A stretch of DNA of 64,000 bases from Rhizobium sp. NLR16a. Its GTDB lineage: Bacteria; Pseudomonadota; Alphaproteobacteria; Rhizobiales; Rhizobiaceae. Both the position numbers and the translations under genes were made by a program. The stretch is from contig NZ_CP072865.1 of assembly GCF_017948245.1 (NCBI RefSeq), positions 769,501-833,500 of the forward strand, read 5' to 3'. The notes under the pieces are model-generated. The model saw only the letters and a program-made list of their open reading frames with translations, did no database searches and was not told the DNA's origin. Below, one piece after another: positions 46,202 to 54,512 of the stretch (within the stretch, counting starts at the first letter, position 1; each line of letters starts with the position of its first letter).

Positions 46202-46227
46202 AAGGTAAGGCGGTTTAGCCTTACCTT
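46202..46227. promoter_or_regulatory. Operator of the AbrB/PIN toxin-antitoxin pair
   Basis: Perfect 10-bp inverted repeat AAGGTAAGGC (46202-46211)/GCCTTACCTT (46218-46227) with a six-base spacer, 22 bases before the antitoxin ATG. It overlaps a putative TTGAAG...TACCTT promoter (46199-46227), so binding by the antitoxin would block transcription. Confidence 0.7.
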
Positions 46228-46249
46228 TGACGGAAAGGATAGAGCTGAC

Positions 46250-46528
46250 ATGACAACCCTGACAGTGACGGCAAAAGGACAGGTCACCTTGAGAAAAGAA
46301 GTGCTTCGGCACCTCGGGATCAGGCCCGGCGACAAGATCGATGTCGATCTCCTGCCTGGTGGCAAGCTTGAGGTCGTTGCGGTCAAAACGCAGCCGGCCA
46401 GCGGCTCCATCGAGAGTTTCTTCGGAAGTATCGAGAACAAGGGCAATATTCATGCGACGCTCAAGGAGATCGATGAGGCCATAAAGGCGGGCGGGGCTGG
46501 CGAGGTCGGCGTCGCTGATGATCGTTGA
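46250..46528 (+). CDS. AbrB/MazE-fold antitoxin
   Basis: 92 residues from ATG 46250. The swapped-hairpin N-terminus LTVTAKGQVTLRKEVLRHLG is typical of AbrB/SpoVT antitoxins, followed by GDKIDVDLLPGGKLEV. The C-terminal half should bind the PIN toxin. Its end overlaps the toxin start by 11 bases, the usual coupling for a toxin-antitoxin pair. Autoregulation is inferred from the palindrome at 46202. Confidence 0.85.
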   Translation: MTTLTVTAKGQVTLRKEVLRHLGIRPGDKIDVDLLPGGKLEVVAVKTQPASGSIESFFGSIENKGNIHATLKEIDEAIKAGGAGEVGVADDR

Positions 46529-46916
46529 TACGAATGTGCTCGTGCGGGCGGCCGTGGATGACGATCCGAAGCAAACGGAACGTGCAAGGATGTTGATGCG
46601 CGAGGCTGAGCAGCTGTTCGTCTCCAACCTGACGTTCTGCGAGTTCGTTTGGGTCGTCGGTCGGATTTATCGCAAAAGCGCCGCCGAGATCGCCGCGACC
46701 ATCCGGCTGCTGATAGCCGACAGGAAGGTCGTCTACGATAGAGCAGCTGTCGAGGCTGGATTGTCCTTCCTCGATGCCGGCGGGGATTTCGCCGATGGCG
46801 TCATCGTCTTCGAAGGCCGCAGGCTTGGCGGCGAAGTATTCGCGACCTTCAACAGGAAGGCTGCCGCCATCGTCGAAAGCGCCGGGCGAGCCTGCCTGCT
46901 GCTCTCGTCGGAGTGA
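46518..46916 (+). CDS. PIN-domain ribonuclease toxin (VapC family)
   Basis: 132 residues. PIN acidic residues are Asp4 (MIVDTN), Glu42 (CEFVW) and Asp90/Asp93 (GGDFADGVI). The usual fourth acidic position in TFD-K-A reads TFN here (Asn112), which may weaken activity but is seen in some members. Expected to cleave tRNA or rRNA when the antitoxin is lost. Confidence 0.85.
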   Translation: MIVDTNVLVRAAVDDDPKQTERARMLMREAEQLFVSNLTFCEFVWVVGRIYRKSAAEIAATIRLLIADRKVVYDRAAVEAGLSFLDAGGDFADGVIVFEGRRLGGEVFATFNRKAAAIVESAGRACLLLSSE

Positions 46917-46925
46917 TATCCGTCA

Positions 46926-46954
46926 TTGAACTGCCGTGCTGACGGTGCAATATA
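46926..46954 (+). promoter_or_regulatory. Probable clpS promoter
   Basis: TTGAAC (46926-46931), 17-base spacer, AATATA (46949-46954), giving an untranslated leader of about 47 bases before ATG 47008. Confidence 0.55.
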
Positions 46955-47007
46955 GTCCGGCGGATGTTTCTTCCGCCTTTTCATGTCATCAACGGGTGGA
47001 TTTTCCG

Positions 47008-47319
47008 ATGAGTGACAATGACGTTGCCCTGAAACCGAAGACCAAGGTGAAGCCGAAGCTGGACAGGCCGAAGCTCTACAAGGTCATTCTCGTCAACGAC
47101 GATTATACGCCGCGCGAATTCGTCATCGTGATCCTGAAGGTCGTTTTCCGCATGAGCGAGGAGACCGGCTATCGGGTGATGATGACGGCGCACAAGCTCG
47201 GCTCCTGCGTGGTCGTCGTCTGCGCTAAGGATATTGCCGAGACCAAGGCCAAGGAGGGCATCGACCTTGCCAAGGAGATGGGCTTTCCGTTGATGTTCAC
47301 CACCGAGCCTGAGGAATAG
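47008..47319 (+). CDS. clpS: Clp protease adaptor ClpS (ClpS2-like)
   Basis: Delivers N-end-rule substrates to ClpAP. 103 residues from the ATG at 47008. LYKVILVNDDYTPREFVIVI and the MTAHKLGSCVVVVCAKDIAE segment are the family hallmarks. The Lys-rich N-terminus (KPKTKVKPKLDRPK) resembles the second ClpS of rhizobia and agrobacteria, so a second copy probably lies elsewhere, next to clpA. Confidence 0.93.
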   Translation: MSDNDVALKPKTKVKPKLDRPKLYKVILVNDDYTPREFVIVILKVVFRMSEETGYRVMMTAHKLGSCVVVVCAKDIAETKAKEGIDLAKEMGFPLMFTTEPEE

Positions 47320-47325
47320 CTGGGC

Positions 47326-47590
47326 TCAGGGCCGGCGGATCTGATAGCCCGTCTTGTCCTGCAGGAAGAGGCAAGTCTCGTAGAAGCGCAGCGTCGCCGG
47401 GTTTTTATAGCCGGTGAGCCGCATCACCTTGTAACAGCCGGCGTTCCGCGTCAGATTTGGGACGATGATCACCGCGAGGTCGCAGCAGCAAAATTGCCAG
47501 CAAAGCCGATGAACAGGTCATGCCGGGCTGAGCGAGGTTGGCGGACAAGATTGCCGGCGCCGGAGGGATGTTAAGATCCTGGTCCGGCAT
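47326..47590 (-). pseudogene. Possible frameshifted small gene after pth
   Basis: An ATG at 47590, five bases after the pth stop with GGGGGA upstream, opens a 61-codon frame that ends at 47405. A second frame ending at 47326 encodes NAGCYKVMRLTGYKNPATLR and FYETCLFLQDKTGYQIRRP, which looks like real protein. Joining the two needs a frameshift near 47455-47470. I do not recognise the family. It may be a broken gene, or the second frame may be a short gene starting at a GTG. Confidence 0.35.
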
Positions 47591-47595
47591 CCGTC

Positions 47596-48327
47596 TTATT
47601 CCCCCTTGTTGCCGAACATCTTCTTCAGCATCTCGGCCATCGGGCCGCTGGTCGGCAGCTTCGGCTGATTGCTGTTGCGGGCCTGGCGGATATGCGATTG
47701 GCCGGCCGGCTTCTTGTCGCTATCCCTGCTTTCCTTTCGCGGATTCTCTTCCTCGGCCTTGCCGCCGAGCGCCAGCGCGATCTTGTTCATCAGCTGCGAA
47801 TCCTCGTTTCGCACCAGCATGTCGGCATTGTCGGCGAGCGTATCGAGAAGCGGCTCCAGCCAGACCTTGTCGGCCTTGGCGAAATCGCCGAGCACGTGGT
47901 TCTGCACCATTTCCTTGACGCCGGGATGGCCGATGCCAAGGCGCAGCCGCCGGTATTCCTTGCCGCAATGGGCGTCCAGCGACTTGATGCCGTTATGGCC
48001 GCCATGGCCGCCGCCGGTCTTCAGCCGCGCCTTGCCAGGGGGCAGGTCGAGTTCGTCATAGATCGCGACGAGGTCGGCGGGCTGGAGCTTGTAGAAGCGC
48101 ATCGCCTCGCCGACGGCCTCGCCGGAGAGGTTCATGTAGGTCTGCGGCTTGATCAGCAGGACCTTGTCGCCGCCAAGCTCTCCCTCCGCAATTTCCGCCT
48201 TGAACTTCTTCGACCAGGGGGAGAAGCTGTGGCGCCGATGGATGGCGTCGACGGCCATGAAGCCGATATTGTGGCGGTTGCCGGCGTATTTGCCGCCGGG
48301 ATTGCCGAGACCCGCAATGATCAGCAT
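47596..48327 (-). CDS. pth: Peptidyl-tRNA hydrolase
   Basis: Releases stalled peptides from tRNA. 243 residues. [19 protein letters not shown] with the catalytic His, then the [19 protein letters not shown] and [12 protein letters not shown] motifs are all intact. The C-terminal 45 residues are a charged extension, common in rhizobia. The first Met is the likely start. The gene directly upstream on this strand is unrelated (solute-binding protein), unlike the usual rplY-pth order. Confidence 0.97.
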   Translation of the reverse strand: MLIIAGLGNPGGKYAGNRHNIGFMAVDAIHRRHSFSPWSKKFKAEIAEGELGGDKVLLIKPQTYMNLSGEAVGEAMRFYKLQPADLVAIYDELDLPPGKARLKTGGGHGGHNGIKSLDAHCGKEYRRLRLGIGHPGVKEMVQNHVLGDFAKADKVWLEPLLDTLADNADMLVRNEDSQLMNKIALALGGKAEEENPRKESRDSDKKPAGQSHIRQARNSNQPKLPTSGPMAEMLKKMFGNKGE

Positions 48328-48420
48328 GGCCTGTCGTCCTCGCTTAAGCTTTTCCGACGTTCACCACCCGGAAACGGGAGCAAAGTCAAGCGGAAAGGGC
48401 GGCGGGCGCACCGAGCGGCA

Positions 48421-49134
48421 TCAGTCCGACAGGTTCATGCCGTATTTCTGGAAGATCTGCCTCTGGTCGCCATCAGCGATCAGCTTGTCGAGGGCAGCCT
48501 GCATCTTGGCGTGCAGATCGTCGGGAAAGCTCTTCTCGCAGGCGATGCCCATTGGCTGGGAGGAGAGCACGGTTACGATCTCCACCGGCTGATCGGCCTT
48601 CAGCTTTTCGAAGTAGAGTTCGGAGATCGGCATCATGTCGATGCGGCCGCTGAGCAGCTTGCGCAGTGTGGCGTTGAAGTCACTGGCGACGTCCAGCTTG
48701 GTGAAACCCTTCTCCTTCAGGATCGTCTCGGTGTAGTCCTCGCGCTGGGTGCCGATCGTATATTTCTTTGCCTCTTCGAGATTGCTGGCGGTGATGCCCG
48801 AACCCTTGCGGGTGATCAGGATGTTTCGGTCGATGAGCAGCGGTTCGACCCATTTGAACAGTGGGTCGCGCGCGCTGTTGTGGGCGGTGGCGAAAACACA
48901 TGTCATCGGCGCGGTGCGGGCAAGGCTGAAAGCACGCGCCCAAGGCATGACCTCGATCGTGTAGTCGACGCCGATCGCGGCCATCACCTTCTCGACCTGC
49001 TCGACGGTCGCGCCCTTGATCTCTTTGCCTTCGCGATAGTTGAAGGGAGCGTAATCCTCGGTCGTGAAGGCAACCGTCTGTGCGTGAGCCGCGCAGGGCA
49101 GCGCCAGGCATGCGAGAAGCAGGAGCTTTTTCAT
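48421..49134 (-). CDS. Family-3 periplasmic solute-binding protein
   Basis: 237 residues with a signal peptide (MKKLLLLACLALPCAAHAQ) followed by VAFTTEDYAPFNYREGKEI, typical of the bacterial extracellular solute-binding family 3 (amino-acid type) and of periplasmic signal-sensing relatives. No ABC permease or ATPase is nearby. Immediately downstream of, and on the same strand as, the GGDEF-EAL gene (24-base gap), so it could be a periplasmic sensor partner for that protein; this is inference. Confidence 0.85.
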   Translation of the reverse strand: MKKLLLLACLALPCAAHAQTVAFTTEDYAPFNYREGKEIKGATVEQVEKVMAAIGVDYTIEVMPWARAFSLARTAPMTCVFATAHNSARDPLFKWVEPLLIDRNILITRKGSGITASNLEEAKKYTIGTQREDYTETILKEKGFTKLDVASDFNATLRKLLSGRIDMMPISELYFEKLKADQPVEIVTVLSSQPMGIACEKSFPDDLHAKMQAALDKLIADGDQRQIFQKYGMNLSD

Positions 49135-49158
49135 CGTCTCATCTCCTTGGGTCTTCGT

Positions 49159-51510
49159 TTATGAGGCGCGCGCGACGGCCGACTGCGGGGCCATCAGTTC
49201 CTCGATGAGTGCGGCTGCGTGCTGCGGACGATGGAAGAGATAACCCTGGCCGTAGTCCAGACCCATCTGGTGAAGCGTGCGGCATTCCTCTTCCGTCTCG
49301 ATGCCCTCAGCAATGACGGTGCAGTTCATCTTGTGGGACAGGGTGGTGATGCCTTCAATCAGCATGCGGCTCTTCTGGCGCACGTCGTCGTCGCCGTCGT
49401 TAATCGCGCGGGTGAAGGACTGATCGATCTTGATGATATCGACAGGGAAACGATTGAGGTAGCTCAGCGACGAGTAGCCGGTGCCGAAATCATCGAGCGC
49501 GATGCGGCAGCCGAAGCGGCGAAGTTCCGTGACAATCATGCGAATCTGCGGGTTGTCGTGCATCAGCACGGCTTCCGTGATTTCGACGACGATGCGCTCG
49601 GGGCGGATGCCGTGGCGACCGACGATCGCAGCAAGACGGGCAGGCAGCGCCGGCTCGAACTGCAGCGGCGAGAAGTTGATGGCAAGGTAGGTATCCTGCA
49701 TCCCCGATATGCGAGAGATTTTCGCGAGATTGGAGATCGCCTTTTCCATGATGAGGTTGCCGACGCGGACGATCTTGCCCGTCTCCTCTGCGACGCTGAT
49801 TATTTCGGCCGGCGGCATCAGGCCCTTCTGCGGATGGTTGAGCCGCATCAGCGCCTCGAAACCGGCGACGCCGCGGCCGTTCAGATTGACGATTGGCTGC
49901 AGGAACGCCTCGAACCAGTTCTCGGAGAGACCGGCTTCGATATTGGCCTCGATTTCGGCGCGGCTGCGGGCGCGGTCGAGCATGGCTTTGTCGAAGAGCT
50001 GTGCGCCGTTCTTGCCGTCCCGCTTCTTGGCATACATGGCCATGTCGGATTTCTGCAGCAGCTCGGCGGCGGTCGCGGCATGATGTGGGTAGATGGCGAT
50101 GCCGATGGAAGCGCTCAGATGCATGTCCGGGGCAAATGGCGTTTCGAAGATTGAGGCGATCTGCTCGCACATCGCCTTTGCGCGTGTTTCGGCGTCTTTC
50201 GCCGGCAGCAGGATGGCGAACTCGTCGCCGCCGAGACGGGCCGCCTCGTCGGAGGGGGCAAGATGGGTCTTCAGGCGCTCGACGAGTTCGATCAGCGCCG
50301 TGTCGCCGGCAGCGTGCCCCATATTGTCGTTGATCCACTTGAAGCGGTCGAGATCGACGAAGAGGCAGGCGAGTTCCTGGCCGGCGGCGTCTGCGGCAGC
50401 GATTTTGTTGTCGAGCACCGCCTCGAAGCCCTGGCGGTTGAGGAGCCCGGTCAGATGGTCGGTGATTGCCTGGCGATGGTTGCGGTCCTCCGAAGCCTTG
50501 AGCTCGGTCACATCCGTCATGACGGACAGCGAGAGGCGATCGTGAGCGCCGGCGGCGGCTTCCGATTCCATAATGAGGACGTCCATGGTGCGGCCGTCCA
50601 GGCAGACGAATTTGACGGTGACCGTCATGCCATTTTCGCCCTGGCGGCGCTTGACGAACTTATCGCGGCTGCTTGACGTCACCAGATCTGCGAAATTGCG
50701 GCCGATGATCTCGGGGCGGCTATATCCGGTGGCAAGCAGCCAATAGTCGCTGACGGCGGTGATGCGGTCTTCCTCATCGAGCGAGAAGAGCATGGCGGGT
50801 GTCAGATTGTAGATATCGGTGGCGCGACGATGGGCGAGCTTCAGCTCCATCTCCTCGCTTTCGAGCTTGGTTTGCATCTCGTTGAAGCTCCGGGCAAGCC
50901 GTCCCATCTCGTCGTTCGACTGCCAGTCTACATGATGGCGCGAGCCGAGCTGCCGGGTGGCCTCGATTGCCGCCGTCAGACGCATCAGCGGCTGGATGAC
51001 GAAGAATCGGTTGCCGATCAGCGCTGTGCCGAAAACGGTCAGAACCGCGAAGATGAAGATCGAAATGAAGACGACCTCTTCCTGCTTCAGACCGGAAAAC
51101 AGTCCGAGGGCGGGATAATAGACGCTGATGCTGCCGAGGTTCTTCGGACCGTCGACGGTGTTGTAGATGATGGCACGCGACACCTGCACGAGCTTGCCGT
51201 CAAAGGAACGCGGAATCGTGGATTGGCTGACGTCGAGCTGGCCCGACTGATCACGCACCTCGACCTTGACGATGGCGCCTTGGGAAACGACCGTCGCGCT
51301 GATCTGGGTGACACTTTCCTCGTCGAGGTCCCAGAGCGGTTTTGCCAGCGCCTGAGCGTTGGCGACAAGAAGAACAGAGATATGGTCGCGTATTTCTTTG
51401 TCGGCGCGCTCCGAGGAAAGAAAAAGGAAGAGAACAAAAAGCGGAGCGACAAAAACAAGCAGCGCTCCGCAAACAATCCCAAAAAACCTGTTCTCAACGG
51501 AATTGTTCAT
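49159..51510 (-). CDS. Membrane-bound GGDEF-EAL protein (c-di-GMP turnover)
   Basis: 783 residues from the ATG at 51510. Membrane segments at about 9-32 and 141-165 bracket a periplasmic sensor domain; a HAMP-like linker (about 166-225), a PAS domain (about 230-350), a GGDEF domain (RLGGDEFAIL) and an EAL domain follow. The GGDEF motif is canonical. The EAL domain carries FEALMRLNHP, VVEITEAVL and DDFGTGYSS, so both cyclase and phosphodiesterase may be active. No inhibitory RxxD site is visible before GGDEF. Confidence 0.93.
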   Translation of the reverse strand: MNNSVENRFFGIVCGALLVFVAPLFVLFLFLSSERADKEIRDHISVLLVANAQALAKPLWDLDEESVTQISATVVSQGAIVKVEVRDQSGQLDVSQSTIPRSFDGKLVQVSRAIIYNTVDGPKNLGSISVYYPALGLFSGLKQEEVVFISIFIFAVLTVFGTALIGNRFFVIQPLMRLTAAIEATRQLGSRHHVDWQSNDEMGRLARSFNEMQTKLESEEMELKLAHRRATDIYNLTPAMLFSLDEEDRITAVSDYWLLATGYSRPEIIGRNFADLVTSSSRDKFVKRRQGENGMTVTVKFVCLDGRTMDVLIMESEAAAGAHDRLSLSVMTDVTELKASEDRNHRQAITDHLTGLLNRQGFEAVLDNKIAAADAAGQELACLFVDLDRFKWINDNMGHAAGDTALIELVERLKTHLAPSDEAARLGGDEFAILLPAKDAETRAKAMCEQIASIFETPFAPDMHLSASIGIAIYPHHAATAAELLQKSDMAMYAKKRDGKNGAQLFDKAMLDRARSRAEIEANIEAGLSENWFEAFLQPIVNLNGRGVAGFEALMRLNHPQKGLMPPAEIISVAEETGKIVRVGNLIMEKAISNLAKISRISGMQDTYLAINFSPLQFEPALPARLAAIVGRHGIRPERIVVEITEAVLMHDNPQIRMIVTELRRFGCRIALDDFGTGYSSLSYLNRFPVDIIKIDQSFTRAINDGDDDVRQKSRMLIEGITTLSHKMNCTVIAEGIETEEECRTLHQMGLDYGQGYLFHRPQHAAALIEELMAPQSAVARAS

Positions 51511-51640
51511 GGTTCCGTCTACTCCCCCAGGCCGGCATACTTGCTGTCGCGCGTTCGGGCCGGCTTCTTCGCAGCTGACGGCCCATGCTTTCACGAATAT
51601 GTTAAATGTTGCTGAAACGGAGGCTTGGCAGGCAATGAAA

Positions 51641-51717
51641 AGCCCGCCTTCCCCGTAAGCTGGCTCTAGAAAGTTGGATGGCAACTTTCTAGAGCCAGTT
51701 CACCGGGGAGGCGGGCT
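51641..51717. terminator. Long near-perfect palindrome, probable rplY terminator
   Basis: Nested inverted repeat of 77 bases: outer AGCCCGCC (51641-51648)/GGCGGGCT (51710-51717) with CCCCG/CGGGG, inner CTGGCTCTAGAAAGTTG (51660-51676)/CAACTTTCTAGAGCCAG (51682-51698), a perfect 17-bp stem with a 5-base loop. On the minus strand it is followed by TTTT and lies 26 bases after the rplY stop. Confidence 0.8.
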
Positions 51718-51742
51718 ATATGCTTTCAATTGGTCGAAGCGA

Positions 51743-52357
51743 TCAGGCTTCGGCTTCACCTTCAGCTTCCGTGGCGCTCTCGTCGACGCCGGCAGCCGGA
51801 GCGACGATGGTGGCGATCGTGAAGTCGCGGTCGATGACCGGGCTGACGCCCTTCGGAAGGGTGACTTCCGAAATATGGATGCTGTCGCCGATCTTCTTGC
51901 CGCTGAGGTCAATGTTGAAGAATTCCGGGATCGCATCGGCCGGGCAGTGAACTTCAACTGCGTGGCGGACGATGTTCAGAACGCCGCCGACCTTGAGGCC
52001 CGGAGACTTCGTTTCATTGACGAAGTGAACCGGGATTTCGACGGTCACCTGGGTGTTGCCGGAGACCCGCAGGAAATCGACATGCAGCGTGAAGTCGCGG
52101 ACCGGATCGAGCTGGTAGTCCTTCGGCAGAACCTTGTACTTCTTGCCGTCGACTTCGATGGTCGCTACGGTGGTCATGAAGCCACCGGCATGAATGCGCT
52201 TCGTCACCTCATTGGTGTTGATAGCGATGGCAATGGGGGCCTGCTTGTCACCATAGATGACAGCGGGAATCAAACCGTTGCGGCGAAGTTCACGGGCGGA
52301 CCCCTTACCAACCCGTTCGCGCGCCTCGGCCTTGAGCTCGTAAGTTTCCTGGCTCAT
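51743..52357 (-). CDS. rplY: 50S ribosomal protein L25 / Ctc
   Basis: 204 residues, the long form with the C-terminal Ctc domain. Binds 5S rRNA. Family motifs: [29 protein letters not shown] start ([19 protein letters not shown]), HVDFLRV and a C-terminal acidic Ala/Glu tail. GAAAGGAAAAGCC precedes the ATG. A TACTAT -10 element (minus strand, 52486-52491) lies about 130 bases upstream. Transcription ends at the long palindrome 51641-51717. Confidence 0.96.
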   Translation of the reverse strand: MSQETYELKAEARERVGKGSARELRRNGLIPAVIYGDKQAPIAIAINTNEVTKRIHAGGFMTTVATIEVDGKKYKVLPKDYQLDPVRDFTLHVDFLRVSGNTQVTVEIPVHFVNETKSPGLKVGGVLNIVRHAVEVHCPADAIPEFFNIDLSGKKIGDSIHISEVTLPKGVSPVIDRDFTIATIVAPAAGVDESATEAEGEAEA

Positions 52358-52760
52358 GGCTTTTCCTTTCGAGGTTATTTGGAGAGTTCGGCGGCGGGCA
52401 AAAGCCTTGTTCCGTCGAACCGGAGGCGGGTTTTCCCGTCCTCATCCGCGTTGCCTCCAAGGGTGTCTACGCGGACCGGTGGCCTATAGTATAAGTCGTC
52501 CTGAAACGCAAGTTGCCGATAGCGCCGGTTTTCCGACGATGGAGGGGCTTTCGCCGGGGCGCTCCATCATTTGAGAAGAGCGAACTCGCCCAGATTGCAT
52601 CCGCACCCATCCCAATGCGAGAACCTTGTTGAAATCACTCGCGATCTGCACCTGGTCAAAGGCAAGATTGCCAGTGCCTATCGCCGCTTGGCTTGACATC
52701 GGCGCGCTTCGCATCTTTGGATGGCCGCAACCGAAAAGCGGCTGAGGAGAAAACCGGACC
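52358..52760. other. Intergenic region between rplY and the exported protein
   Basis: 403 bases between divergent genes. It has a TACTAT -10 element for rplY (complement of 52486-52491) with a weak -35, and on the plus strand TTGACA (52693-52698), a 17-base spacer and TTTGGA (52716-52721) ahead of the gene at 52761. No gene seen. Confidence 0.5.
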
Positions 52761-54305
52761 ATGCGTCTCAAACTTGTCACGGCAACGAGTATGCTTGCCC
52801 TTTGCCTTTTCACCGGGGCCGAGGGCGCGGAGATCAACCAGGAGGGCGCCAATGCGGTCAAGGAGACCCTGACGAAGCTGCTTCCGCAGGATTTGGCAAA
52901 AAGCGGTCTCATCACCGTCAATCCGGCCGGCACGCGCTATGAGGTCATCTATGATCTGGCGAAGCTGCTTACCAAGGCCGATCCGGCGACGTTTGCGATC
53001 ACAGGGCTGACACCGTTTTCGATGTTCGCCACGCCATTGGACAGCGGGCTCTGGAACGTCGAAGGCGACAACAAGCTCAACGTCTCGGGCCATTTCAAGG
53101 GTCCAGACCAGAAGCCGACGGATTTCACCTATTCCATCGCGTCGCTTGTTTACACCGGCGTCTTCGACCCGGCGATCAGCTATCTGCGCTCCGGCACCTT
53201 CGCGGCTAAAGACATCAAGGTATCAAGCAAGTCCGAAACCGAGGAAGTCCATGCCAGCATCGCCAGCATGGACCAGAAGCTGAGTTCGACCGACAGCACA
53301 GGCGGCAATGGACGTATCGATTTTGCCGGCAGCGGCTCGATGTCTGATTTCGTCGAGCAGGTTTCCGGCCTGCAAATGCCGCCCATCGAACTTCGTGCCG
53401 GCTCAATCGATGTCGATGCCAAGGTGAACGGCCTGCCGGCCAAGCAGATTCGCGAGATAGTCTTCTTCGTGCTCGACCATCTCGATGAGAAGGAATTGAG
53501 CCCGGAAAACAGCGACAAGCTAAAGGGAATAGTGAAGGAAGCCTTCCCCCTTCTGACCTTGTTCAGCGAGACGATCGGGGTCAACGACCTGACCGTCAGC
53601 AGCGAGATGGGCAAGGGCGGCGCCAAGGCATTCGGCTACAACCTCGCCATCGATGGGCCCAGTGACGCAATGCGTTTTGGCTTCGGCATGAATGCGCAGG
53701 AGATCAGCCTCGACACACCGCTGATGCCGGCAAACTATTCGGCCTTCATGCCGAGCAACTTCGATTTCCAGCTCGCGCTTCCGAACCTGGATTTCGCAAG
53801 CTTCGGCGACGCCCTCATGGCGATGGATTTCAAAGATTCGGCGTCCGAGAAGACCGGCGAGGAGATGGCGAAGAAGCTCTTCCGCGATGGCCGGCTTGCC
53901 GTCGAGTTTCCGAAGATCAGTGCCAAATCGCAGGTCTATGACGTCGATATAACCGGCAGGATCGAAGGTCGCGTCGATACCGAGAAGGACTATTCGATGG
54001 AGGCGACGATCCTCGCCCGCGATCTCGACAAGACGATCGCGGCGGTCCAGGAGCTTGCCAAGACGGACCCCGATCTCAACCAGGTCTCCTTCGGCATCAT
54101 GATGGTGAAGGGCTTTGCCAAGATCGATCCGGATGGCCGTTCGCGCTGGGACGTCAGCATCAGCCGCGACGGTTCCGTGGCGGTCAATGGCCAGCAGATC
54201 AAGGGACCGGATGGCCCGAATCAGGATCAGGGGCTGGAGTCGGACCAGGAGCAGGAACCGGATCAAGGACAGGACGTGATACCTGCGCCGCCGCAGCAGC
54301 CTTGA
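52761..54305 (+). CDS. Exported hypothetical protein with acidic Gln-rich tail
   Basis: 514 residues. Signal peptide (residues 1-22, LVTATSMLALCLFTGAEGAE). The body is a single large beta-rich domain, with repeated segments such as MPPIELRAGSIDVDAKVNG and FDFQLALPNLDFASFGDAL. The tail (about 480-514) is a D/E/Q/P repeat (NQDQGLESDQEQEPDQGQD). I do not assign a family with confidence; it resembles DUF945-type exported proteins. A hairpin follows at 54335-54354. Confidence 0.7.
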   Translation: MRLKLVTATSMLALCLFTGAEGAEINQEGANAVKETLTKLLPQDLAKSGLITVNPAGTRYEVIYDLAKLLTKADPATFAITGLTPFSMFATPLDSGLWNVEGDNKLNVSGHFKGPDQKPTDFTYSIASLVYTGVFDPAISYLRSGTFAAKDIKVSSKSETEEVHASIASMDQKLSSTDSTGGNGRIDFAGSGSMSDFVEQVSGLQMPPIELRAGSIDVDAKVNGLPAKQIREIVFFVLDHLDEKELSPENSDKLKGIVKEAFPLLTLFSETIGVNDLTVSSEMGKGGAKAFGYNLAIDGPSDAMRFGFGMNAQEISLDTPLMPANYSAFMPSNFDFQLALPNLDFASFGDALMAMDFKDSASEKTGEEMAKKLFRDGRLAVEFPKISAKSQVYDVDITGRIEGRVDTEKDYSMEATILARDLDKTIAAVQELAKTDPDLNQVSFGIMMVKGFAKIDPDGRSRWDVSISRDGSVAVNGQQIKGPDGPNQDQGLESDQEQEPDQGQDVIPAPPQQP

Positions 54306-54334
54306 AGGTTCTCGATTGGAATCGAAAAAGAAAG

Positions 54335-54354
54335 AGGCCGGCTTGTGCCGGCCT
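54335..54354 (+). terminator. Hairpin after the exported protein
   Basis: AGGCCGGC (54335-54342)/GCCGGCCT (54347-54354) with a TTGT loop; no T run follows. Confidence 0.5.
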
Positions 54355-54512
54355 TCAGGCCGCTGACAAACCACTGCAAAAGCCGTGTCGCCATCTTCGG
54401 CCTTGTGCCGAGGATCTCATCCGGCCGATTAAATATCTGAAAATAATGCTTTCCTGCCAAGGAATTGCAAGGGCCAGATGCTCGGCACGCCGAGTATGAC
54501 GGAGGAGGCTTT

